From assembly GCF_001624705.1 (NCBI RefSeq), contig NZ_JSEO01000003.1, forward strand, positions 248,001-312,000: a stretch of DNA of 64,000 nt. The letters are read 5' to 3'. Both the position numbers and the translations under genes were made by a program. Below the pieces are notes generated by a model. The model was not told the DNA's origin, made no database searches, and saw nothing but the letters and a program-made list of their open reading frames with translations. Numbering within the stretch: position 1 is the stretch's first letter; the number at the start of each line of letters is the position of its first letter. The stretch is from Marinomonas sp. SBI8L. GTDB taxonomy: Bacteria; Pseudomonadota; Gammaproteobacteria; Pseudomonadales; Marinomonadaceae. Positions 17,649-25,798 of the stretch are shown here, in pieces.

Positions 17649-18177
17649 AAGATCTCATTTAACGTATGTTGAAGCATACCAACCCATGATAAATGTCCTT
17701 ATCTTCAACCCTTATTCATCCTTCAAAATTGAGAGTAGAGGCTTTTGTTGTTATTGCTTTGAAAGTTGTTGTTCTTTTTATTGCTTAAAGTGCTTTTAAA
17801 TATAATAAAAATTGGCCGTTTTACCCTGAGGTTTTTGTATCTTTCTGCGTTCTATTGGCGTTTGGCTATTGTCAGAAAGCTGAGTAATGTTACTAATTGT
17901 AGTCAAGGATCAGGCTAAGTTAAGACGCTAACCTCATGAGTTAGTGGCTAAAACCTAAGATGAAACTGTTTAAATAAAAGCATTTGCACAATATCTCCAT
18001 ATTGTAATGGAATAAATTAGGCGAATTACAGGGGATTCTGCTAAAAGCCAATAATCTCCACATTTCATTCGAAAAACTATTCAGTATTTATGTAAAGAAA
18101 CGAAAGTTAATGGCTTTTTATAAATGGTTTCCAATTTGGTTATAGGCTGAATAATCAAGTGTTATTGAACTAACTGA
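17649..18177. other. Long intergenic region before the exbB promoter
   Basis: About 530 AT-rich bases between the divergent binding-protein and exbB genes. I see no convincing gene or RNA. A short open frame running over the start of the binding-protein gene to 17799 is not supported. Promoters for the binding-protein operon are expected at the left end. Confidence 0.4.
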
Positions 18178-18229
18178 ATAACATGTTGCAAACGCTATTG
18201 ATAATAGTTATTGTTTGCATGTTATAGTG
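18178..18229 (+). promoter_or_regulatory. exbB promoter with Fur-like site inside an inverted repeat
   Basis: TGATAATAGTTATTG (18199-18213) matches 11 of the 14 defined positions of the Fur 7-1-7 site. TTGATA (18199-18204 region) and TATAGT (18224-18229) can serve as -35 and -10, with a long spacer. The Fur-like core is flanked by ATAACATG-TT-GCAAAC (18178-18193) and its complement GTTTGC-ATGTTAT (18213-18225), identical but for two extra T. Iron control of TonB systems is well established; this site makes it likely here. Confidence 0.55.
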
Positions 18230-18338
18230 TGTAATAGGCTAGATTAAAGTGGCGAACCCAGCAGCAAACCCCAATGCAAATGATCTTACAACCAATACTG
18301 ACTCAAGCATTACTAGCGAGGTGGTTGAGGGTATTCAG

Positions 18339-19151
18339 ATGACAGAAACAGCTGAAATCGTTACTGATGCTTCTTCAAGCCAGATCGTTACAAATCAAGT
18401 CTCTACAAATCAAGAGATTAGCTCAGGTTTTGATGCTCAGTTAAATACCCTGTTACAACATGAAAGCATTTCTCCTCTTGTTGAATTCCTGCAAACAGGT
18501 GGCCCTGTTGTTTGGATTCTATGTCTATTCTCTGCGTTTGCTTTAACTATCATTATCTTAAAAAGCTGGCAGTTTATTGGCCTCAAAGCGGAATCGGATA
18601 AAGACTTAAAATTAGCCTTGTCCCATTGGCGTAAAGCTCATCCAGAGCAAGCAATAGAGAGCCTTAAAACTAAGCGTCCTGTTTCAGGTGTAGTCGCGTT
18701 TGCTATGACAGAGTTATCTAAACAAGACTATGATCTAGCCTTGGTTAAAGAAGAAATAGAGCGTTTAGCAGATGAAAAAATTCAATCATTGAAAGCCTAT
18801 TTAAGACCTCTTGAAGTTGTTGCTACTTTGAGCCCTCTGTTAGGTTTGTTAGGTACGGTTCTAGGTATGATAGTTGCCTTTCAGAATATGGAGTCGGCAG
18901 GTAGTCAGGTTGACCCTTCTGTTTTGTCTGGTGGTATTTGGCAAGCACTTTTGACCACGGCCGTTGGTCTTGCTGTTGCGATACCTGTAGTCGCTATGCA
19001 TGCACTATTTGAGCGTAAGGTAGAGCGTATCGTCTTTCTTATGAGTGATTCTGTGACTCAAGTCTTCACTCATAAAGGTGAAATTGAAGAGACTAAACTC
19101 AACTTACTTGATCAGTCCGAAGCTATGCCAGAGCATGATTGTGCGGCTTAA
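18339..19151 (+). CDS. exbB: ExbB/TolQ-type proton channel subunit
   Basis: A MotA/TolQ/ExbB-family inner-membrane protein of about 270 residues. It has a first helix at GGPVVWILCLFSAFALTIIIL and two later helices, with the family hallmark ATLSPLLGLLGTVLGMIVAF and the following GGIWQALLTTAVGLAVAIP. The ATG at 18339 follows GAGGG at ideal spacing; a GTG at 18249 would add 30 polar residues and has a weaker site. With ExbD it uses the proton gradient to energise TonB. It heads a four-gene operon, and its stop overlaps the first exbD. The unusually long hydrophilic N terminus before helix one, about 50 residues, resembles marine ExbB variants. Confidence 0.9.
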   Translation: MTETAEIVTDASSSQIVTNQVSTNQEISSGFDAQLNTLLQHESISPLVEFLQTGGPVVWILCLFSAFALTIIILKSWQFIGLKAESDKDLKLALSHWRKAHPEQAIESLKTKRPVSGVVAFAMTELSKQDYDLALVKEEIERLADEKIQSLKAYLRPLEVVATLSPLLGLLGTVLGMIVAFQNMESAGSQVDPSVLSGGIWQALLTTAVGLAVAIPVVAMHALFERKVERIVFLMSDSVTQVFTHKGEIEETKLNLLDQSEAMPEHDCAA

Positions 19152-19542
19152 TCAGTCTAATACGAAAAGACGCCAAGCCATTAGCCTTACACCACTGATT
19201 GATGTGGTGTTTATTCTCCTACTTTTCTTTATGTTGTCGTCGAGCTTCATTCCTTGGCGACAAATTAATGTGTCTATGCCAACGGCGACGAGCCAATCGA
19301 AAACAGATGTTATGCGTTTAGAAATTCTTGATAACAAAGGTCGCTTTGTTTTAGATAATCAAGACTTTCTCATGTCTGATAAAGCTAGCCTGATTAGTTT
19401 AGTGACGGAGAATCCTGACGCGATATTTTTGATAAAAGCAAAGCCTGAAATAGAGACAGGTGTGCTTGTTGGTTTACTGGATCAATTAACCTTAGCAGGC
19501 GCTAAGAATGTCTCTATTGCGGCAGCGCTAAAAGGAAATTAG
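19135..19542 (+). CDS. exbD: ExbD/TolR-type subunit, first copy
   Basis: A 135-residue ExbD/TolR protein: a short cytoplasmic tail, one membrane helix (LIDVVFILLLFFMLSSSF, containing the conserved Asp that carries protons) and a periplasmic domain. The ATG at 19135 overlaps the end of exbB by 17 bases; a GTG at 19141 is an alternative. It works with ExbB in the TonB motor. A second, different exbD follows one base after the stop. Confidence 0.9.
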   Translation: MIVRLNQSNTKRRQAISLTPLIDVVFILLLFFMLSSSFIPWRQINVSMPTATSQSKTDVMRLEILDNKGRFVLDNQDFLMSDKASLISLVTENPDAIFLIKAKPEIETGVLVGLLDQLTLAGAKNVSIAAALKGN

Positions 19543-19543
19543 C

Positions 19544-19966
19544 GTGAAATTTAATGCAAGTGATTCCAACAAAAAAAACTCAGATGATAATTTAGTGCCA
19601 CTTATTAATGTGGTATTTCTCATGCTGATTTTTTTTATGGTTGCAGGTCAAATACGCGCCACAGATGCCGTTCCTATTACTCCACCAGATTCATTAAGTG
19701 AAATTAAACAAGATGAGTCTCCTGCCAAAATTCTCGTGAGTACAGAGCTTGGTATCTACTTAAATGGTGATAAGTTAAAGCAAGACGAACTATCAGATCG
19801 TCTAAAACAGCTTTATCTTAAATCTGAAGCGCAGGATGATTTCTTAGTCCAAATTAGTGCAGATCAAGACCTACCCGTAGCCCGTTTACAGCAAGTATTT
19901 AAACAAGTTGAGTTAGCTGGGCTAACCCGTGTTTATCTTGTGACCAAGTTAAAGCAGGCAGGTTAG
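19544..19966 (+). CDS. exbD: ExbD/TolR-type subunit, second copy
   Basis: A 140-residue ExbD-family protein beginning with GTG one base after the first exbD stop. The helix LVPLINVVFLMLIFFMVAG carries Asn where the first copy and most ExbD proteins have the proton-carrying Asp (PLIDVVF versus PLINVVF). The rest of the fold is kept (DLPVARLQQVFKQVELAGLTRVYLVTK). It may be a structural partner in a mixed ExbD dimer rather than a proton carrier; that role is inference. Confidence 0.88.
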   Translation: MKFNASDSNKKNSDDNLVPLINVVFLMLIFFMVAGQIRATDAVPITPPDSLSEIKQDESPAKILVSTELGIYLNGDKLKQDELSDRLKQLYLKSEAQDDFLVQISADQDLPVARLQQVFKQVELAGLTRVYLVTKLKQAG

Positions 19967-19974
19967 TGTAAAAA

Positions 19975-21066
19975 ATGATGACTTGGAAACACATATTTGG
20001 TGCCTCTTTTATCGCGATAGTCTGCCATGCTTTAATTTTAGCGCTTATCTTAAGGCCGACGACTCAAGGTGCGCAAGCAGCAGGAGATGTGGGCGTTCTA
20101 ATCGATATTGGTATGCAAGGTGATTTAGGTGAAAGTGAGATAACTAGCTTAGCTAAGGCTGAAACTAAACAGATTGAGCCTCTGCTTAAACCAGAGCCTC
20201 AGCCCGTGATAGAGCCTCAGCCTGTAGTAGAGCCACCTGTAAAAGCAAATATTACCCCACCAATCGAAAATGATATTCCAAGTGTGAGCGAGCAAATTCA
20301 AATCGCGCAAGTGGAAGTTAAGCCAGAACCAGAGCCAGAGCCTGAACCAGAGCCTGAACCAGAGCCTGAGCCTGAGCCAGAGCCTGAACCTGAGCCAGAG
20401 CCAGAGCCAGAGCCTGAACCTGAGCCAGAGCCTGAACCAGAGCCTGAACCAGAGCCTGAACCAGAGCCTGAACCAGAGCCTGAGCCTGAGCCAGAACCTG
20501 AACCTGAACCTGAACCTGAACCTGAACCTGAACCTGAACCAGAGCCTGAACCTGAACCAGAGCCTGAACCAAAGCCTGAACCTGAACCAAAGCCTGAACC
20601 AAAGCCTGAACCAGAGCCTGAAGAAACGTCAGAGCCTGTGGCTAGTACAAGTCAAAGCCAAACGAAAAATGCGCCGTTAGATGCGAGCCCAGATGGCAAT
20701 GCCAGTTCGACTCAAAGTAAGATGACGACAGGCATCGGGGCGAATAGTTTTGCTGCAGGTGGTGGCGGTGGCGCTAAGGGAGAAGTCTCTTATGGCAGTC
20801 TAGTAAAGGCTAAAATAGCCAGTAAAAAAGTCTATCCTAGGGCATCTAAGAAACGAAACGAAACGGGTTTGGTATTGGTGCAAGTGACTATTTCATATAC
20901 TGGTGAATTAGTAGAAGTGAAGATAGTAAAGAGTTCAGGGTTAAAACGTTTAGATAGGGCAACATTGAAAGCTGTAAAAAGAGCAGCTCCTTTCCCTGCG
21001 CCAACACATCTAGCCTCAGGTCAGAACTATGTTAGTAGAATTCCAGTAGAGTTCTTATTAAGGTAG
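19975..21066 (+). CDS. tonB: TonB with an exceptionally long Glu-Pro linker
   Basis: A 363-residue TonB. It has an N-terminal membrane helix ([20 protein letters not shown]) with the conserved His, then a low-complexity Glu-Pro/Lys-Pro run of roughly 100 residues (about 115-215), a glycine-rich patch (AAGGGGGA) and a typical C-terminal TonB domain ([21 protein letters not shown]... [11 protein letters not shown]). It transmits energy from ExbB-ExbD to outer-membrane receptors. The E. coli linker is about a third as long. The coding DNA is a near-perfect repeat and may change length by slippage. The gene ends at a hairpin terminator. No TonB-dependent receptor is in the window. Confidence 0.92.
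   Translation: MMTWKHIFGASFIAIVCHALILALILRPTTQGAQAAGDVGVLIDIGMQGDLGESEITSLAKAETKQIEPLLKPEPQPVIEPQPVVEPPVKANITPPIENDIPSVSEQIQIAQVEVKPEPEPEPEPEPEPEPEPEPEPEPEPEPEPEPEPEPEPEPEPEPEPEPEPEPEPEPEPEPEPEPEPEPEPEPEPEPEPEPEPEPKPEPEPKPEPKPEPEPEETSEPVASTSQSQTKNAPLDASPDGNASSTQSKMTTGIGANSFAAGGGGGAKGEVSYGSLVKAKIASKKVYPRASKKRNETGLVLVQVTISYTGELVEVKIVKSSGLKRLDRATLKAVKRAAPFPAPTHLASGQNYVSRIPVEFLLR
20320..20626. repeat. Imperfect hexanucleotide repeat coding for (Glu-Pro)n in tonB
   Basis: Around 300 bases built from GAGCCT, GAACCA, GAGCCA and GAACCT units, all coding Glu-Pro, with some AAGCCT/AAACCA-type units coding Lys-Pro at the right end. Runs of identical neighbouring units, such as the GAACCT block at 20493-20538, point to expansion by slippage. 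The frame is always kept because the unit is six bases. Confidence 0.9.
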
Positions 21067-21107
21067 TAGAAGAGTTCTTTGGGGGCCTTTAAATGTTCTT
21101 GAGGCAA

Positions 21108-21144
21108 AAAAGCACTTGTAAGTCATCACTTAACAAGTGCTTTT
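21108..21144. terminator. Bidirectional terminator between tonB and the CMD-family gene
   Basis: Perfect 12-bp stem AAAAGCACTTGT/ACAAGTGCTTTT with a 13-base loop. A-runs and T-runs at the ends allow use from either side. Confidence 0.8.
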
Positions 21145-21183
21145 GGTAAAGGCTATTTTGAAGGTGACTCCTTCGTTTAGCAC

Positions 21184-21579
21184 TTATGGTGAGTCATGGT
21201 TTGTCATGTCTTTTGGAATTAAGTCCATTTCAGTTAAGACTTCATTTGCCGCACGAAATGCCTGCTGTAAAGCCGGTGCGCCACAATACACGCCTGTGTG
21301 AAGTAGAGCTTCTTTAATTTCGATTAGGGTGCAGCCATTATTAATTGCACCACGAATATGACCTTTAAGCTCTTCTGGTGCTTTTAAAGCAACTAAGCAA
21401 GACAAGGTTAGTAGACTTCGTGTTTTACGGTTAATGGCATTGCTTTGCCATACGCTTCCCCAGCAATGTTCATTGATATAGTTTTGCATGTCTTCAGTGA
21501 ACAAGTTGCTTTGATCCATTGCTTTATCAACAAAAGCATCACCCATTACTTCACGACGTGTTTGTTCACCTGAATTCAT
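21184..21579 (-). CDS. Carboxymuconolactone-decarboxylase-family protein
   Basis: A 131-residue single-domain CMD protein most like PcaC (4-carboxymuconolactone decarboxylase). The helical core HIRGAINNGCTLIEIKEALLHTGVYCGAPALQQAF is highly typical of that subgroup. The ATG at 21579 is chosen over a GTG four codons upstream. PcaC acts in the beta-ketoadipate pathway, but no other pathway gene is near, so the exact reaction is uncertain. It ends at a terminator shared with tonB. Confidence 0.82.
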   Translation of the reverse strand: MNSGEQTRREVMGDAFVDKAMDQSNLFTEDMQNYINEHCWGSVWQSNAINRKTRSLLTLSCLVALKAPEELKGHIRGAINNGCTLIEIKEALLHTGVYCGAPALQQAFRAANEVLTEMDLIPKDMTNHDSP

Positions 21580-21888
21580 CTTGGTCACCACTTATACATA
21601 ATTAATTTCGTTCTGTTACAGTATTAATAGCATTAATGAAGCAGGTTTTAGTAATAGATAATGATGATACTTAAAATAAATATGATTCATGTGTTTGATA
21701 AGTGATCAGTCGTTTTTGTTATGTGAAATAAAACTGAAAGAAATTAGATTAACTTTTTAGAAAGCGTGCTCTTTTAGCGGGATAAAGCTGATAAAGGTAT
21801 GGGTAAAGGTTGCAGCTAGAAAGGCCTCTTCTAAAGGGATAGAGACCTGATGTTTAGCCTTGAGTATTTAGTAAAGGTTATTTGGAGC

Positions 21889-22941
21889 TTAAAGTCTGGG
21901 AGCGAACAATGTTTTAGCGCTTTTTCCTGGGATTTCCTTCGCTAGTTTAGGCACTAGATAACCTGGTAATTTGGCGGCTACTTTTCCCATTAAGGTTTGA
22001 GCTTCATCCAAAGAAATATCAAAATGCGCAGCCCCTTCGACTGAGTCGAGAGTGAACATATAATAGGGCAGAATATCAGCATCGAATAAGGCTTCACTCA
22101 AGGCCACTTGGCTATCACAAGTATCATTAATGCCTTTTAAGATAACCCCTTGATTAAAGAGTTTTACTCCCGCTTTTACAAGCTTTGACGCAGCTTGGCT
22201 AACAGCATCATCAATTTCATTTGCATGATTTATATGCCACACCATCACGACTTTTAAACGGGTTTCATCCACCCAATTTAATAACTCATCATTTATCCGA
22301 GAGGGAATAACAACGGGGAGTCTGGTATGGATACGAATACGTTTAATCTGCGGCAGGCTTTCCAATGTTTTTATCCGGCTAGCTAGCTGCTTATCTTTTA
22401 TCATTAAAGGGTCACCGCCACTTAAAATGACCTCGTTAATTTCTGGATGAAGTTTTAGGTAATCAAGCAGTGAACTCCACTCGTTTGATGAGAGGTGATT
22501 ATCTGCATAAGGAAAGTGACGACGAAAACAATAGCGGCAATTAATGGCGCAACTGCCAGAGGTAATAACAAGTATTCGGCTTGAGTATTTGTGGACCAGT
22601 GCTTTTTGCGGGTTGTGCTCTTTTTCCGCAAGAGGGTCTTTTACGTAGCCAGGAAGCTTAAGCATCTCTTGCTCAAGAGGCAATATCTGCAACAATAAAG
22701 GGTCGCGCAAATTCGCTTTTTCAATTCTTTCTAAATAAGGCTTAGGTACCATTAAAGGAAAGCTTTGGTGGGCAGCTTGACCTTTTGTTAGCTCGGCTGA
22801 ATCAAGTTCAAGGGCGTAGGCTAAGGCATCAAAACTTTTAATTGCAGCTTTAATTTCTAATAACCAGTCTGGGGTGTCGTCTAAGGGTTTTAGGCTTATC
22901 TGATCTTGAGGCTGGTTAACTGGCTTGGCTTGATTGAGCAT
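21889..22941 (-). CDS. epmB: EF-P (R)-beta-lysylation: lysine 2,3-aminomutase EpmB
   Basis: A 350-residue radical-SAM protein of the KamA/YjeK group, usual length for EpmB. The cluster motif is CAINCRYCFRRHFPYA near residue 132. Flanking motifs include EVILSGGDPLM, RIRIHTRLPVVIP, NQGVILKGIND and YYMFTLDSVEGAAHF. It converts L-alpha-lysine to (R)-beta-lysine, which EpmA attaches to EF-P. It is divergent from efp, with epmA a little further on, so the set is complete except for the hydroxylase EpmC, which I do not see. A PLP-binding lysine is expected near the C terminus. Confidence 0.94.
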   Translation of the reverse strand: MLNQAKPVNQPQDQISLKPLDDTPDWLLEIKAAIKSFDALAYALELDSAELTKGQAAHQSFPLMVPKPYLERIEKANLRDPLLLQILPLEQEMLKLPGYVKDPLAEKEHNPQKALVHKYSSRILVITSGSCAINCRYCFRRHFPYADNHLSSNEWSSLLDYLKLHPEINEVILSGGDPLMIKDKQLASRIKTLESLPQIKRIRIHTRLPVVIPSRINDELLNWVDETRLKVVMVWHINHANEIDDAVSQAASKLVKAGVKLFNQGVILKGINDTCDSQVALSEALFDADILPYYMFTLDSVEGAAHFDISLDEAQTLMGKVAAKLPGYLVPKLAKEIPGKSAKTLFAPRL

Positions 22942-23129
22942 AAAAATAGAGAGCTAGTAGTTGAGTTGTCGGGATTATCTCTGTTGCATCTGGGTCTAAG
23001 CAAGTAGAACCCACTTTGCTTATTCAAAAAGTCGAAAAAAACATGGTAATCGGCCCAATTACTCGGTTTTTAGTTAAATTAGGCCTTCTTAGTGGCCATG
23101 AAGGCGAGTTTTTCTCCGCTTTCCTAGGG

Positions 23130-23158
23130 TTATTATAGCTTTGTATCTAATGTATAAT
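23130..23158 (+). promoter_or_regulatory. Promoter of efp
   Basis: A consensus -10 TATAAT at 23153-23158 with a weak -35 TTATTA at 23130-23135, 17 bases apart. Transcription would begin near 23165, giving a leader of about 95 bases. The left part of the efp/epmB gap also holds a small GCCTTC/GAAGGC inverted repeat. Confidence 0.55.
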
Positions 23159-23260
23159 CGGCAGCAACTTGAATACGGCGTGCCTAGTTTTTGCTTTGGC
23201 TGTCTATCTAATATTAACCGTCAGCAGCTCAGGCTGGGTGATTGAAAGAAGAGAATCATA

Positions 23261-23833
23261 ATGGGAATTTCTGCTAGTGATATGCGTAATGGTACTAAAA
23301 TCATGGTCGATGGAGATCCATGTGCAGTACTAGACAATGAACACGTAAAACCAGGTAAGGGCCAAGCCTTTAACCGCTTGAAACTACGTAACCTTAAGTC
23401 TGGACGTGTTTGGGAGCGTACTTTTAAATCAGGTGATTCTTTAGACGCTGCTGATGTAATGGATACGGATATGGAGTATCTATATACAGATGGTGAGTTC
23501 TGGCATTTTATGGCAACAGATGGTTCTTTCGAGCAACATGCCGCAGATGAAACCGCAGTTGGCGAAAATGTTAAGTGGCTAAAAGAGCAAGAAAAGTATG
23601 TGGTTACTCTGTATAACGGCTCTCCACTTGCTATCGCACCGCCAAACTTTATTGAGCTTGAAGTAACTGAAACCGATCCTGGCCTTAAAGGCGATACAGC
23701 AAACGGTGGTTCTAAGCCTGCTTATCTATCTACAGGTGCTATGGTGCGTGTACCTTTATTTATCAATATTGGTGAAGTGCTAAGAGTTGATACACGTACT
23801 GGTGAGTATGTGTCACGTGCTACAGGTAAGTAA
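23261..23833 (+). CDS. efp: Elongation factor P
   Basis: A 190-residue EF-P, with the three expected beta-barrel domains. The modification loop VKPGKGQAF contains the lysine (about residue 33) that receives beta-lysine, and the C-terminal [26 protein letters not shown] is canonical. It relieves ribosome stalling at polyproline. TonB in this window contains a Glu-Pro run, not consecutive prolines, so no direct need is implied. It is divergent from epmB and upstream of epmA. Confidence 0.98.
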   Translation: MGISASDMRNGTKIMVDGDPCAVLDNEHVKPGKGQAFNRLKLRNLKSGRVWERTFKSGDSLDAADVMDTDMEYLYTDGEFWHFMATDGSFEQHAADETAVGENVKWLKEQEKYVVTLYNGSPLAIAPPNFIELEVTETDPGLKGDTANGGSKPAYLSTGAMVRVPLFINIGEVLRVDTRTGEYVSRATGK

Positions 23834-23856
23834 TATTTGTTAAGCGCCAAACAAAA

Positions 23857-23882
23857 AGAACGAGTGTCAATGCACTCGTTCT
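23857..23882. terminator. Hairpin after efp
   Basis: Perfect 10-bp stem AGAACGAGTG/CACTCGTTCT with loop TCAATG. There is no T-run after it on the plus strand; on the minus strand it is followed by TTTTTG. It may be a processing or stabilising hairpin, or a minus-strand terminator. Confidence 0.5.
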
Positions 23883-24086
23883 GGATGTTTAACCTAGTCT
23901 GGCTATTCAGTTATTATTGCTTTAACAGCCGAAACCATTAATACATCAATTTGTGTTACTCGTTTGTATGAGAGTCAGGTTTTTAGACTGACTTAAAGGC
24001 TAATATTTTTCTATATTAGGCTCTATATAAGCTTTTTGTTGGCAGGACCTATTTGTTTTCAAGTCTGTTAACAAGTCCCTTATGCA

Positions 24087-24293
24087 TTAAGAGATCTCTT
24101 GCTCTTCACTCAGGCGTGCCAATTTAATCATTTTCTCTTGATCAAACCTCACTAATATCTTGTCATTATTGATGCTAACCAAACTCACCTTAAGTTTATT
24201 TGAATTAGCTGAGTAAACAGAAAATGAACAAGCTATTTTCTGTTGCTTCTTGAGGTGAGCTGCTTTGATCGTCTCACCGGATGCAAACAACAT
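24087..24293 (-). CDS. Possible small protein of unknown function
   Basis: A 68-residue open frame from ATG 24293 (or GTG 24299). I do not recognise it. The sequence is mixed, with a lysine-rich start (AAHLKKQQKIACSFSVYS) and a charged end (KLARLSEEQEIS). No convincing ribosome-binding site precedes it. It lies in a region otherwise empty of genes, downstream of a minus-strand hairpin pair. It could be noise or a remnant. Confidence 0.25.
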   Translation of the reverse strand: MLFASGETIKAAHLKKQQKIACSFSVYSANSNKLKVSLVSINNDKILVRFDQEKMIKLARLSEEQEIS

Positions 24294-24493
24294 TAGCACG
24301 ACTAGTTTGCATTAAAAGCAAATTCCAATCTCTAATCTGCTTTTCTAGGACGAGTTTAAAACCCTTATAAAGATGGGTTTAAGGTGCTTTGCATCTATGC
24401 CTACAATCAGATTAACTTGTTGATAGGCATATTTTAAATGCACTTGATATGAACCACATTACTCCAAGTTGCGCATCTAAAAGAGAATAAATA

Positions 24494-24596
24494 GCAAAAC
24501 TCTGACAGTGCCAGAGCTTCGCTGAGGGAAAAGCACAAAGCGGTCAATAGGCCATCGACCCTTGGTGCTTTTCATTACGCAAATTAATCTGCGCGT
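24494..24596 (-). ncRNA. Candidate small RNA upstream of epmA
   Basis: On the minus strand a consensus -35 TTGACA (24626-24631) and a TATACT -10 (24601-24606) precede a strong two-level hairpin: outer stem GAAAAGCAC/GTGCTTTTC (24565-24573 with 24528-24536), inner stem GGTCGAT/ATTGACC (24554-24560 with 24542-24548, one G-T pair). It is followed by CTCTG/CAGAG (24500-24504, 24512-24516) with TTTT, a terminator-like end. The G-T pair folds better on the minus strand than on the plus strand, which supports the strand choice. The 19-base promoter spacer is longer than ideal. No known RNA family was recognised. Confidence 0.45.
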
Positions 24597-24600
24597 CTTT

Positions 24601-24631
24601 AGTATAGTGGATCAATCATGTCCTTTGTCAA
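24601..24631 (-). promoter_or_regulatory. Promoter of the candidate small RNA
   Basis: TTGACA, 19 bases, then TATACT, reading leftwards. Both boxes are close to the sigma-70 consensus; the long spacer weakens the call. Confidence 0.45.
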
Positions 24632-24779
24632 TAAATTTGTTACTTTTTTATCAAAGCGAGTTGTGCATAGGCTTAGGCTGGTATGGCTTAGGTCGTAATT
24701 AGTTTTTGTTTGCGGACATTAAAAAAAAGAATGTTATAATTTTTTTTCATTTTCACTCATGTTTAGTAAGACTTTATCT

Positions 24780-25757
24780 ATGCCTCATACCGACTTATGG
24801 CAGCCCAATGCCAACATGCAAATGCTACAAAAAAGAGCACAATTGTTACGTAACATACGTGAGTTTTTTTGGCAAAGAGACGTTCTTGAAGTCGACACCC
24901 AAGCTTTGTCCTTAACCTCTATTAGTGACCCTTATATTGAGGTGCTCACCACAACAGCTAAGTGCTTGGGCGAGGAGAAAACCTACTACCTGCAAACGTC
25001 TCCTGAATTTGCGATGAAACGCTTATTAGCTTCTGGGTCTGGTTGTATTTATCAGTTGTCTAAGGTGTTTAGGCAAGAGGAAGCCAGTAAGCGACATGGT
25101 ATAGAATTTACCTTATTAGAATGGTATCGAGTGGGTCTGGATGACAGACAACTTATGGCTGAAATTGAAGAGTTTTTAGTCAGTGTTAGCCTAAACCCAG
25201 AGCTTGTTTGTGATTATAAGAGTTACCAAGACGCTTTTTTAACTTATGCCAATCTTGATCCTTTCGAGGCGGAATTGACAGAGTTACAAGTCTTAGCTCA
25301 TAAGTGTACTGAGTATGGTTTAGAAGAAACCGACAGGGATGCACTGCTAGATCTTATCTTCAATGCCTTGATTGAACCTAAAATAGGGCAAGATAGACCA
25401 TGCTTTATCCATAGTTACCCCGCTTCTCAGGCAGCGTTAGCCAAGTTGAAGTTTGGCTTTGATGGTATTGAAACGGCGAAACGCTTTGAGCTTTACTGGA
25501 AGGGGATGGAGCTTGCTAATGGCTATCATGAATTGACCAATGCCCAAGAACAGGCCAAGCGCTTTGACATGGATAATGAACAAAGAAAAGTACAAGGTAA
25601 GCCAGTTAGGGCGTTAGATACAAACCTATTAGCCGCTTTGGAGTCTGGTTTACCTAATTGTGCGGGTGTCGCCATTGGTGTTGATCGTTTGCTTATGGTG
25701 CTGAGTCAAACTGACGACATCGAAAAAGTCATGCCATTTGCCAAACAAAGGGTATAA
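24780..25757 (+). CDS. epmA: EF-P lysine ligase EpmA
   Basis: A 325-residue protein like the catalytic domain of class-II lysyl-tRNA synthetase without the anticodon-binding domain, as in EpmA (YjeA/PoxA/GenX). Motif 2 reads KVFRQEEASKRHGIEFTLLEWYRVG and the C-terminal motif 3 is NCAGVAIGVDRLLM; the PEFAMKRLLA segment is also diagnostic. It joins (R)-beta-lysine to EF-P. The ATG at 24780 is preferred over ATG 24759 because it matches the short N terminus of the family. A perfect 10-bp inverted repeat lies just after the stop. Confidence 0.94.
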   Translation: MPHTDLWQPNANMQMLQKRAQLLRNIREFFWQRDVLEVDTQALSLTSISDPYIEVLTTTAKCLGEEKTYYLQTSPEFAMKRLLASGSGCIYQLSKVFRQEEASKRHGIEFTLLEWYRVGLDDRQLMAEIEEFLVSVSLNPELVCDYKSYQDAFLTYANLDPFEAELTELQVLAHKCTEYGLEETDRDALLDLIFNALIEPKIGQDRPCFIHSYPASQAALAKLKFGFDGIETAKRFELYWKGMELANGYHELTNAQEQAKRFDMDNEQRKVQGKPVRALDTNLLAALESGLPNCAGVAIGVDRLLMVLSQTDDIEKVMPFAKQRV

Positions 25758-25763
25758 CTAGAG

Positions 25764-25790
25764 AGGAAGGGAGTAAGTAGCTCCCTTCCT
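25764..25790. terminator. Hairpin between epmA and the convergent FIST gene
   Basis: Perfect 10-bp inverted repeat AGGAAGGGAG/CTCCCTTCCT with a 7-base loop, between two genes that converge. No T-run is present on either side, so termination is only probable. Confidence 0.5.
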
Positions 25791-25798
25791 ATTAGGTC

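Noticed and set aside
17542-17799. Plus-strand open frame of 85 residues over the start of the binding-protein gene
   Set aside because: It overlaps the signal-peptide region of a well-supported gene on the other strand and ends in a Cys/Phe-rich run typical of non-coding AT-rich DNA.
20318-20602. Open frame of 94 residues on the minus strand (Val-Gln-Ala repeats)
   Set aside because: It is the complement of the Glu-Pro coding repeat of tonB; the low-complexity product is an artefact of the repeat.
24094-24119. TTGGCACG on the minus strand resembling a sigma-54 -24 box
   Set aside because: No GC or TTGC follows at the required 10-base distance.
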